The notes below the pieces were generated by a model. The model made no database searches and was not told the origin of the DNA. It was given only the letters and a program-made list of their open reading frames with translations. From Ophthalmolycus amberensis (Eukaryota; Chordata; Actinopteri; Perciformes; Zoarcidae): a stretch of 64,000 nucleotides of DNA. A program made the position numbers and the translations under genes. Shown one piece after another: positions 24,255 to 34,200 of this stretch. Each line of letters begins with the position of its first letter. The stretch's first letter is position 1. The stretch spans positions 1,123,001 to 1,187,000 of the forward strand of contig JAFEUB010000720.1 of NCBI GenBank assembly GCA_024529925.1. The letters are read 5' to 3'.

Positions 24255-25255
24255 CTGGAGCAGGAGAGGAAGAAGATGAGTGAATAGTGAAAATGAGAGG
24301 GTGGGGTGGAGACAGGAGAGGGGCAGAACATTATTCAAATTGCTAACAAGCTTGAATCTAGTTGTAAACCTCTTCTATAAAGGTAGTATGCGTGTGCGTA
24401 ATCTGCGCGCTCTGCACACTTACCAAGCATCTTGATGGTCTGCCTGTTGCTTTTGTCCCGGTGAGACACACGGGAGCTGATGCTTGTCTCTCGATTTCTC
24501 TGCCACAACCGGCGGCCTATGAGGCTGTAGACCACTGTGAGGCAGAAGACCGGAATGAAGAAGAAAACAGAGTTCAACCACACCATGGCACCCATCAGGC
24601 CCGACTCCACTGCGTAGTGCGTCATCTTACACTCCCGGGTGTCCTCCAGGGAAAAGTCACTCTCATTGATTCCCAAACTGAAATTTGGCCACATGCTGTC
24701 ACGCTCCACTCCCACCATGACAAACACGGGTCCAGCGCTGAATAGCGACACTGTCCACAGTATAAGAATGAGAGCACGCACCCGCCTTTTGGTAACCAGG
24801 GCCTTGGCACGCAGCGGGAAGCAGATCGCCAGGTAGCGCTCCACTGACAGCGCGGTGATGCTCAGAATGGTGGAGTAGGTGGATGACTCTGACACGAACT
24901 GAAAGAGCTTACAGAGCACGGCCCCTAACCGCCAGGGCCTGTACCTCCACATCCGGTAGAGGTCCAGTGGCATACAGAGGAAGATGAGCAGGTCTGATAC
25001 GGCCATGCTACATAGGTACAGGTTGGTAGTAGTGCGCATGTCCCGGTACTTACTGACCACCAAAATGGTCATGACATTCCCGGTCACCCCGACTGGAAAC
25101 AGCATAGTGCAGGCCACGGTGATGACCGTGAGGAGAGGGATAGAGTAGTAATTGAGAGGAGGCAGGCCAAAGTCAGCGATCCCCGTGGCGTTGTGGGTCT
25201 CCTCCCAGCTGCAGTTATGGGGGAGGCACTCCGAGAGATTGGGCCAAGAGGGCAT
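23941..25255 (-). CDS. ghsr: Growth hormone secretagogue (ghrelin) receptor, long-loop form
   Basis: Class A GPCR of the plasma membrane that binds acylated ghrelin in vertebrates and signals mainly through Gq/Ca2+. Exon 1 is 25255-24424 and exon 2 is 24254-23941, joined G|TG across a 169-bp intron, giving 381 residues. The single-intron position after KML in TM6 matches the family. Visible features are N-glycosylation sites at N6, N14 and N22; TM2 with LLIFLCMPLDL; the ERY motif at 139-141; the disulfide pair Cys115 and Cys209; TM6 CWLPFHVGRY; TM7 NPILYN; and a Ser/Thr-rich tail ending TESTVSF. The second extracellular loop is about 12 residues longer than in human GHSR and carries two further NxS sites (N191, N197), as in the percomorph receptor called GHS-R1a-LR. 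The ATG at 25255 fits the expected N-terminal length. Confidence 0.97.
24424..25255 (-). CDS. ghsr: ghsr exon 1 (TM1-TM5 and start of TM6)
   Basis: 277 codons plus one base. The donor on the minus strand reads CTTG|GTAAGT. TM segments are roughly at residues 40-66, 75-99, 112-137, 158-182 and 216-247. Reading through the donor stays open for 29 more codons to a stop at 24335-24337, which would give a truncated five-TM protein of 306 residues. Confidence 0.95.
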
Positions 25256-26984
25256 GCTGTCGTCGCGCGGTTATTCAAGGGGCCGCGCCTGGCCCTCGCT
25301 GCTAGGCACCCCAGGTCTGGGACTTCTCACGGCCCTTGGCGCTGCCCCTTTCTCCCATCATCGGCTGCGGAGATGATCGTGAAAGGTTGGCAGCCGTGCG
25401 TAAAATCAAGATCCGCTTTGCATCTTTCGTAAAATCCTGTTTACAGTCAAGGTGAAAACGAGTCACAGTTCTGAGCGGACAGGGAACTTCTGAGATTCCT
25501 CAGGGAGCAGAGAGTCGATCCTCTCCAGAGGCTTACACAAACAGGAGGCTATTGTAGTTTCGATCCGAATCATCCACTTCATGTGCAACACGCACTCCAA
25601 AGTGGTCCAACTATGTTTTGTGCTGAAAGTACTTGTTCAAAAGAAGAGTAGACGTGTTGGGAACAAAAACAATTACATGCTGGATATTTGTGAGTTACAC
25701 ATCACCTACCGAAATGAATGCGAAGATGTATTCCAATCGAAACAGATGCAGCAGAAAAACAAAGGACAAACCTCTGTCATCCAAAAATATATTTAAAAAA
25801 TATATTTACACAAAAAAACTTAATGACAAGTTGTGTCCCGCGTCCTTTCTGTCAGTAAGAGCCACCAGCAGCTGCATGCTTTGGATGAAATGAAACATGA
25901 CAATCCTTCATGCGCCAAAGAGTCCTAAAGAGTTCCCATCACCAGTAGCGCGTCTCTGTTTGCGCGTCAGACAAAAACAGTTGATCGGCAGACGAGTTGT
26001 GCCGGAGAGCATGTGAGTCACACTCAAGGTCGTAACGATGCAGCAAGCAGCGGTCAACATCTGTCCTGGAAAGGGCACCGGAGCTCAAACTCGGCCGAAC
26101 ACAAACGGATTAACAATAACCACAGTGAAAACAAATATGGTACGACGGAACGGAGACAGTTTTATAAAAGTCACAAGCACCAGGATGGAACGACGCATTG
26201 TCAACATTATCTCAAGTGGGACCACAAAGGATTTAAGTAGAATACAGTAGTGGAGAATGATAAAGAAATGTATCCCGGCTTTCCAAATCTGCTCCTCTGG
26301 TAACGGTGCGTATCCAGTGTGTGAATCCTGACTCTCCCAGTGTGCCAAACATCATATACAGGTGCAGTGGTGCTCAAGGAAGGGTGATGAGCGGGGGGGG
26401 GGGGGGGGGGGGGGGGGGGTCAACAGTCAGCCCAGTGCTGCAACGCCACCTACAGGTGCTTTAGTGCAGCGATGCCTTGGGTCAATGCTCACCAGTTTAA
26501 TATGATCTGCTTACCACCAAGTCTGGCAGAGATCATATATAGGGGGAAAGAAGGGTGACCTGAGCTGATTCTGCAAGGTGAGTAACAAAATATATTTTTA
26601 CCCACAGGGTTCAATTTGTCATCAGCATAAAATAATGAGATCCTATCTGGCTTTTGCTCCTTTAAATTATCTGCATATTGAAATAATGTTTTTTTAAAGA
26701 GCCATTAGGGGTTAAGGTTTAGAAAGTACAGTTTTGGCCTGCTGGTTTCAAATCTTTGATGCTTGATATCTCAGAGCTGCACCGTGCACAGATCAAATCT
26801 TATAATTTCATTGCAAAGACATCAATGGCATTCTAGTCAGTCTGATGCCCAGATTTAATTCAAGGCTCCAATTTGCTTGAAGAAACATTCAGTGTTTGGA
26901 CAATGTCAAAGATGCAGAAAAGCAGGGAATGCAGGAAGGCAAGTGTCCTTGTTTCTTTGATATTGTTCATGATCTTCAATGTGT
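25256..26984. other. ghsr upstream region
   Basis: Presumed ghsr 5'UTR and promoter on the minus strand. I see no confident TATA box at a suitable distance. It contains a pure G27 run at 26393-26419. Confidence 0.45.
26393..26419. repeat. Poly-G tract, 27 bases
   Basis: An uninterrupted run of G. Potential G-quadruplex, and also a likely place for assembly error. Confidence 0.95.
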
Positions 26985-28086
26985 AACCACATTGGATCAT
27001 GTACATGATTACACCTCGGACTTCAAACATAACTCTGCAAACTGCCACCTGCAAAAGTTCTCTGACGACTCTGCAATTGTCGGCCTCATCTCCGCCGATG
27101 ATGACAGAGAATACAGGGAACTAAACCAGGACTTTTTAGGATGGTGCCAGCGGAACCGCCTCCACATCAACTCCAGCAAGACCAAGGAGCTGGTGGTGGA
27201 CTTCCGCCGGGGTAAACGCCCTCCTCCGACACCGGTGAGCATCCAGGGACTGGACATTGAGGTCGTGAAGTCGTATAAGTACCTGGGTGTTCACTTGAAC
27301 AATAAACTGGACTAGACTGACCATGCTCACGCTCTTTATAAAAAAGGACAGAGCAGACTCTTTCTGCTGAGGAGACTGAGGTCTTTTGGGGTGCAGGGAG
27401 CACTCCTGAAGACCTTCTTCGACTCCGTGGTGGCATCAGCCATCTTCTATGGAGTGGTCTTCTGGAACAGCAGCATCGCGGCAGCTGACAGGAGGAGACT
27501 GGACAAACTGGTGAGGAAGGCCAGCAGCGTGCTGGGATGTCCACTGGATACTGTGGAGGTGGTGGGAGACAGGAGGATGATGGCGAAGCTCTCATCCCTG
27601 ATGAGCCACGCCTCCCACCCCATGCAGGACACTCTGGCAGCTCTGCACAGCTCCTTCAGTCACCGGCTGATTCACCCCCGGTGTCTGAGGGAGAGGTACC
27701 GCAAGTCCTTTCTCCCCGCTGCTGTCAGGCTGCACAACAAACTGCTCTCGGTGGACCACTAACACTTTGCACACACTGAACACTTTAATTCATTCACCTG
27801 GTGCAATATCTCATCTAATCCGTGCAATATCCAATACGTTTTAAGTATTTACCTGATCCGCCTGTATATTCTGTATATTCTGTATATTCTGTATATACTG
27901 GCATATTTAGTATATCTAATACTCTTCTTACTGTCTTATTTTATTACTGTTCTACTGTTTACTGTTTAGTTTATTATATTACTTGATTTTATCTTTATTT
28001 TATTACTTGTGAGCAATGCTGCTGTAATCCTGTAATTTCCCCACTGAGGGACTAATAAAGGATTATCTTATCTTATCTTATCTTAC
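26985..28086 (+). mobile_element. 5'-truncated non-LTR retrotransposon (L2/Rex1-like LINE), 3' end
   Basis: The frame carries the C-terminal half of a LINE ORF2: LQKFSDDSAIVGLISADDD (the FADD-type RT motif, here FSDD), INSSKTKELVVDFRRG, VKSYKYLGVHLNNKLD, then in the same frame KKGQSRLFLLRRLRSFGVQG, LDKLVRKASSVLG, SHPMQDTL and ERYRKSFLPAAVRLHNKL, with a stop after VDH at 27762. A TAG at 27313-27315 sits where this family has TGG (LDW), so the copy is dead. The 3'UTR has a short tandem (TGTATATTC-like, near 27865-27895) and ends TAATAAAGGATTATCTTATC with a (TCTTA)n tail at 28063-28086. The 5' edge is approximate, and the endonuclease and most of the RT are absent. Confidence 0.88.
27054..27762 (+). 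pseudogene. LINE ORF2 reverse-transcriptase C-terminal remnant with one in-frame stop
   Basis: The reading frame is continuous from about 27054 to 27762 except for TAG at 27313. No frameshift is seen over about 235 codons, which implies a fairly recent insertion. Only part of the RT and the C-terminal domain remain. Confidence 0.85.
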
Positions 28087-28370
28087 ATTTACTAGAGTCA
28101 GAGGCCCGGCAGCGGAAGGAACACCATGCTATCGCCACAAAGTCAACTTTGAGAAAATTCCACGTGTCAGACTGTAAGATTGACAAACGTTGTTGTTGCC
28201 TATTTTCTGAATGGCTGAGGCCTAACCGGCGAAGCAAATGACCAATGTCAGCTGTGAATCTCCTCATGTTTAGAGTTACACTGATGGGATTCTCATGTTT
28301 CAAATATTGTTATCTGTCTGCCCTTTGCGCTGTTTGCCAACAGATACCATTGTGTTTACGACCACTGAAT

Positions 28371-28421
<51 letters not shown>

Positions 28422-29530
28422 GAGTAAATAGAGGAAGAGAGAACGGGAGAGATTCTATGGTAGTGCAAAGAACACCTATAAGCAGGACACTTGTCAGGAG
28501 TCTTGTGTCTTTCAGCCTCTGTGAGACCTTTTCATCACATCTGGTATGTATTCTGGGGTCATACAATGTGTGTGTCCTGACAGTATTGTGTGTGTGTGTG
28601 TGTGTGTTTGCGCATGCAAAAGTGTGTATTTGGCCTTTTTGTAATATTCAGGAAAAAGCTCTGAACCTCGGACATCTGTATCGTGTAATCTAACAACATT
28701 TCAGTGGGCCTACGCTCTTAACAAGTGTGGTAATGATGATAATAGCCAAAAAACATGCTGAAATAACCTCTATTTACTCAGAGAAAATTGGACTGTTTCC
28801 GGGACAACAGGCGGTAATAACAGCAACATTGGGTATTTTCACTGAAATGTTACGGCTGTGTTTCAGTGTCAGGAGAGCTTTTCCTGTTTGGTCTTTTAAT
28901 GGCTGTGAACGGCGTGTTGTGGTCTGCTATAGTTTCCTGCAATACATTTTTTTGTGTTTGATATTCTTTATGATTTTATGTACATGCAATACATTTTTCC
29001 CACTTGACTGTTTCTGTCCTAATTCTCTATGGTTCATGTGGTTCTGGGGTGTGTCTGGTTAAAGTAAGTAGAATACTGGGATTGTTTTGGGTGTCATTTT
29101 GTCTGAACTATGCTTCCAGGGTGTGGTGGTGGAGTACGGGGTAAAGTCCCTGTCATGAAGATTAACAAACACATTTGGCAGCAATGTGTCTGGTGTTTGG
29201 ATTGTGAGGGAGGCAGTGCATCCCTTCATCCACACGATGGAGGAAGAGATCTGATTTAATATAGCACAGACACCGTTGGATGTGTATGAGTATTTATTTG
29301 GGCCAAACGAATGAATGGTTTTGCAATATACCGATATGTGATATCAGGGGAACACACACATCTATGTATAGACACAGGTATGCACAACTACATCTAATGT
29401 TTGCTGTTCAGCAATCCACATGTTCTTTTTTTTTTTAACTTAAGAGCACAATCGATTTTTACCACTTGTGTTTGAAGTGGTGAATTGTTTTGTCATTTAT
29501 GCAGATCAATAAAGGCTTAAAAAGACCCAT

Positions 29531-29578
<48 letters not shown>

Positions 29579-29700
29579 CATATAGCCAGAGACAGACATG
29601 CTAACATTCACAGACTAAAAACAGAGAGAAAGAAAGTGTGTGTGAAATGATGGGATCGTAGGCAGAACCAGTGTCAGTATTTCCTCCACCAGAGGACTCC
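28087..29700. other. Intergenic region upstream of pld1
   Basis: No gene recognised. It has (GA)n at 28376-28418, (GT)n at about 28588-28609, (CA)n at 29535-29561 and a short (TA)n directly after it. Confidence 0.55.
28376..28418. repeat. (GA)n microsatellite
   Basis: A pure GA dinucleotide run of about 43 bases. Confidence 0.96.
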
Positions 29701-29734
29701 TCCTACTTCACTAAAAGTCCAGAACTTTTTCCCC

Positions 29735-30015
29735 CCTATCCAATAAGAGAAGTCTGTGGGAGGAACCCGTTTGCCTGTGATTGGTCCAGAGTTTCTCAGA
29801 CCCCTCCCTCACTGAGGAGTTGGAGTGAGTTGCCCTGTTAGTTTTTCTGAGCCACTCTTACTGAGTTACATAGCAGAAGTGAGCGCTGTCTGCTGTACGG
29901 TTCTTAGTTTGCTCAGCTGGAGACCGGATCTTAGTGTTGCCGTTCCAGTCAGTCAAGCCCAGTGGATTGATCAGACCTGTCCAGCATGAGGGCTGCACGC
30001 CCACAAAAAGAGCAG
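29735..30015 (+). promoter_or_regulatory. pld1: Candidate pld1 promoter and noncoding first exon
   Basis: Two CCAAT-type boxes lie close together: CCAAT at 29740-29744 and ATTGG at 29780-29784. They are followed by a stretch without microsatellites that ends in a donor-like AGAGCAG|GTTGGT at 30015/30016. The first coding exon of pld1 at 40991 is preceded by an acceptor (TCCTCTAG at 40951-40958) and only 32 untranslated bases, so at least one upstream noncoding exon must exist. This is the most exon-like stretch I see upstream, but no transcript evidence is available here. Confidence 0.4.
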
Positions 30016-30369
30016 GTTGGTAATGTCTCCCTCTGCTTGTCTCTATGTCAGCTCAGTTCTATTTGCGTCATGGGCTGGGTGGCTGGGGGGGTACGTGTCT
30101 CTGTGACACTCCTTGGGTTTGGGTTGTCAGTGGGATCATGTAGGAGAACGTAGCATGCTTGAGGTTGTCGTTATGCTTCCTGCTCCTGCACGTCTGCATC
30201 AGGGTCACAGCAAATATGTATTTTAACATGGCAAGGTGCAGCTGTGTCTGTTATTCTTGGCTCTGGGTGGGTGTGGAGATGAGTTCCTTGGTCCTCCAGT
30301 TGATGGTGTTTACTTTTGATTATGAAATACTGCATCAAGCTGTGTGTTACCTGCTGTGTAAGACTGCAC

Positions 30370-30407
<38 letters not shown>

Positions 30408-31112
30408 CTGCCCCCTTCTTTCTGACACCCTGTTGTTGAAGTTAGTTGCTGCAGCTGGAATGTCATGGGAACGCTGGAGATATTTTGCTTTTCTTTCTCC
30501 GCTGCTCGCCCATATCACCTCACTCAACTCTCTTTTCTTCTGTTGTCTTTGTAACTGAACTGTAACTTTTGCACAGGCAGTAGCACAAGGAAGACCTCAA
30601 TACTTCTCTCCGTTGTGGTGCCAGTTTCTCCTGCCTCGGGCAAGCGTGTGCGTGTGTGTTTATCTGTATCGACCCATACCATGGGGTTCTATCTTGCTCG
30701 GTGATACATATCAATCATTAATCTGGACAGTGGGCGAATTTTAGTCCACAAGACAGACGGTTATGTGACCAGAGTTATTGCAGTTATTTTCTTCTTCTCG
30801 GAAGGATTGGAAATGTTTTTAGCCTGGCAGGCAGATGTAGTATACTGTAAATTTACTCCAGATGTGGTGCCATGTGGTGAAACCCATCCCACAAACCCTG
30901 TTTGAGATTCCAACCGCAGTCTTAAAAATCTATGGATGATTTAAACATTATATTTATGCTCGTGCAACAACCAGACTGCATCACGAGGCCGTTCGTAGCT
31001 GATACTGGAAGGGTGTGTGGTTCGACATGCTTTCTCAATGGTCCCTCGCGGGTTTTGATCTAGTTGATGTTGTATTGACAGCGTTGCTTTACTGCTGAAG
31101 GCAGACTGTAGA

Positions 31113-31260
31113 AGGCAAGGCAAGGCAAGGCAAGTTTATTTGTATAGCACATTTCAACAACAAGGTAATTCAAAGTGCTTCACATGAAACCATTAAAAGC
31201 ATAAAGGCAAAAGTAAAGGAGATTTAAAACATACATTGAAACAATAAAAACAGTCATTAA
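31113..31260. repeat. Teleost interspersed repeat (GGCAAGTTTATTTGTATAGC type)
   Basis: A short AAGGC tandem leads into AAGTTTATTTGTATAGCACA, then TTCAACAACAAGGTAATTCA and AAGTGCTTCACATGAAA, with an A-rich remainder. This is a recurrent teleost repeat head. Class not assigned. Confidence 0.6.
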
Positions 31261-34200
31261 AACACACACACACACAAAAAAAAAAAAAAAAACTCTAACC
31301 CGGCCTCTCTGAGGTCTTATATAGCGTGGGACTCCAACCCCGCCATGCAATTTTGCCATGCATTGGATCCACAGACCTCACCGTAAACAGTTTTAATAGG
31401 GACTATTTGTTTGTTAAACAGTTCAGGTGAAACCTCTTCACAGCCTGGTTTGTGGGATAACTATTGTTGCTGTTGGCATCACAAGTGAAACTCCATTTAG
31501 CGCCATTGTATTGGGGTGGCAGCATCTAATTCACCACCTCAACAACCATGGCGATACCTCTGGAGATGGTAATCTGGGTGAACCGACCCTTTCAGTCAAG
31601 AGCCCAGATGTCCTCTATATACTTTCTGTCCCACTCCTGTAATCATGGTGAGATAGAGTCACTTTAGTGGTCAGTGCACAAGTTATAGTTTGGTCAGGCT
31701 TTGCTGCGAAAGAGAGCGAGAGAGAGGCTCCATCTCTCCTTCAGTACAATGATCCCTTGTGTTGCTGCCAGCAGAACGCCACTCCGGCGCTGGTGACTTG
31801 TGGCCTCTCTTTTTCTGGCATCTACTGTATGTCTTGCTTTCTCTGCCTCTCTGACCACCCCCTGTCCCCCTCTCTATGGTGTGAAGGATTAGATAATAGG
31901 CAGCTTTAGTGTGGGCAGAGACAGAGAGGTGTTACAGACCTCTCTCGTTGCTGCTCTCTCTCTTCCTCCCTCCATATTCTCTCTCTCTCTCTCTCTTCTC
32001 TCTCTCTTTCTTTGTACCATCTGCATCATGAGGAGCTTGGCACCACTCAATGTGTGAATGCCAAGCTAGTTTTAGGTTATCTTTATTGTATGTGAGTGGT
32101 AGTCTATTACTCAAAGTTGGTGTTTACATATATGTTTGATATTTTTTGCCAATGCTTTAAATCATTCATGTGTTTGTACTTTTTAAATGTCAAGCTTATA
32201 ATCACACGTCCAGGAATAGATGATGCATTTCACAAGTTATCTATTTTTCCGAGCGCTCCGATGGCCTAATCATTGGCCGCACCTCCGCTGATATTGACAT
32301 ACTGTACTGTAGATGCTCAGCCCGCCTCCAGTGTTCCCTTCAACAGTTTGACACTTTTCGAACAGAAATTGCAGGAAAACCTAGCGTAGAGGGACAAAAG
32401 TAGGAGTTTCAGCTGCCATTTAAAATGGACATGAATTCAGTTCATGACACTTTTTGGATGATAGAAGCGGCCATGACAAAACGTTATGAATACACAGATA
32501 CGGATGGGATAATTAAGCAGCTGGGGGTCACTGATAAAGAAGTCTGGCTTAGAGGTGATGAAGAGCAGTTATGACAGTTGGTCATTGTGTCACACGGTCA
32601 CACCTATAAAAAGGAAAAGTCTGCTTCCACGGTTAAAGGGATGTTCAGTGCGTTCCACAACTTTGTGATAAGGTGCAGTAACTTGTTTTTGCCGTCTTCA
32701 CTTTCTCCAACCTGTCATCTCTAATTAAACTTGAGCCAGTGATTTACCATTTTCCCCTGAAACACCCAAATCTGACTATTAGTATTTAGGGCAGTGTGAT
32801 ATAAAAAGTCCAAATAATTTACATGATGCATATACTGATGTATTCAGATTGTGTTGCATTGCTGGGCCATTATATGGATTCAACTCTTTAAAAGTGTCTA
32901 ACAAAATGTTTTTGTGACAGAATACGCTGTTTGGCATTGGCAGAGAAGATTTGGCAAATTTTTCATGGGCGCAACCCACATACTCAGCTGTGCTGCTCAT
33001 CCCAGAAATGCATGTGCCTTACAAATGGGGCACCATTTAAAAGGTAACTAAACAGGCTTTCCAACAGTATAAAATCCATTGCCAAGAAGCATTGTTACAA
33101 TAGAGAAATAATCTACCAAACACTAATTTCCGAACTTTTTGTTCGATGTTTATATATTTTTTAACTTAATTTTGCTCAGGATCATTGCTCCTCTGAGGGA
33201 TAATTGAATGTCTGTGTGAAATGTTTCACTGGTGGTGTTGCAAAACAACTTTATTGTAGCTGCGATGTAAAATCACATTGTCTTTGTTTGGCCAAGGGGA
33301 ATGAGAAAATGAACCACACACTTACAAGTTGCAAACACTAATGCAAGTTACATTACCACCCGCTGTTTCCAAAGTGAGAAGGCTAGTTTTACTATTGTGT
33401 CCCAAACATCCTGATCGTATCCTTAACAGGGAGATAAAAAGAAGAAGACATGCAAAGAGTGAAAATAGAATGTGTGAATTCCTCTTAAAACAATCTGTAC
33501 ATGCCGACGTCTCTACCACCAGGACGCCCCAAAGCAGAACAAGGAAATCTTTTAGTTTGAGCACATTGTAACTATAAACATTCTCCACCCAGCCCTGGGT
33601 GAGGAGAATCCCACTATTTCCATCTTCAAAGCCTTCAGGATTTAGGTGTAGGTCTCATGCAGTGAGCGCAACTCGTCTCTCAGCAGTGGCCACCGCATGG
33701 CGAGTTTCCACCTTGTGACAGTATGCATGAGCGTTGTACATGTGGACCAATGGTCCCTCGGATCATAGACGTTTGGCAGTGAATCCAACTTTTGCAACAC
33801 AACTTCCTGACTTTTGGACAACAACAGCTTTTTTTTCTTGCGAGTAGATGCGGCCACGGTGACCTCGTCTTCATTCCCATGTTCCCCTCATGTGGCCTTG
33901 CGGTCCTTGCACTGCTACATGAACGGGGTTACTAACAAGATTCTGCTACAAAAACCTCAACTAGAGCATGTCTCATCTTTCATTTTTAAACTGTGAATAC
34001 AACATGGGGCCACACGTTGGACCAAAACAAACTCACCTAGCCCAGCTGCTCGGAGAGACATGAATAGAGTGCGAGAGATGAATGAATTGAGTGCATGTTG
34101 AATACATTGACTGTGGATTAATGTCTAATTTATGGTCATTGTTCAACTATTTTAACAGATATTTAGAAAACAGTATAATTCAGATACCAAATGTATTTAC

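Noticed and set aside
24392..24745. Plus-strand ORFs overlapping ghsr (also 23926-24279 and 25152-25376)
   Set aside because: Antisense shadows of the conserved receptor coding sequence.
28727..29062. 111-codon + strand ORF with hydrophobic C-terminal half
   Set aside because: No recognisable domain, no splice or promoter context, T-rich composition; TMEM212 considered but not supported.
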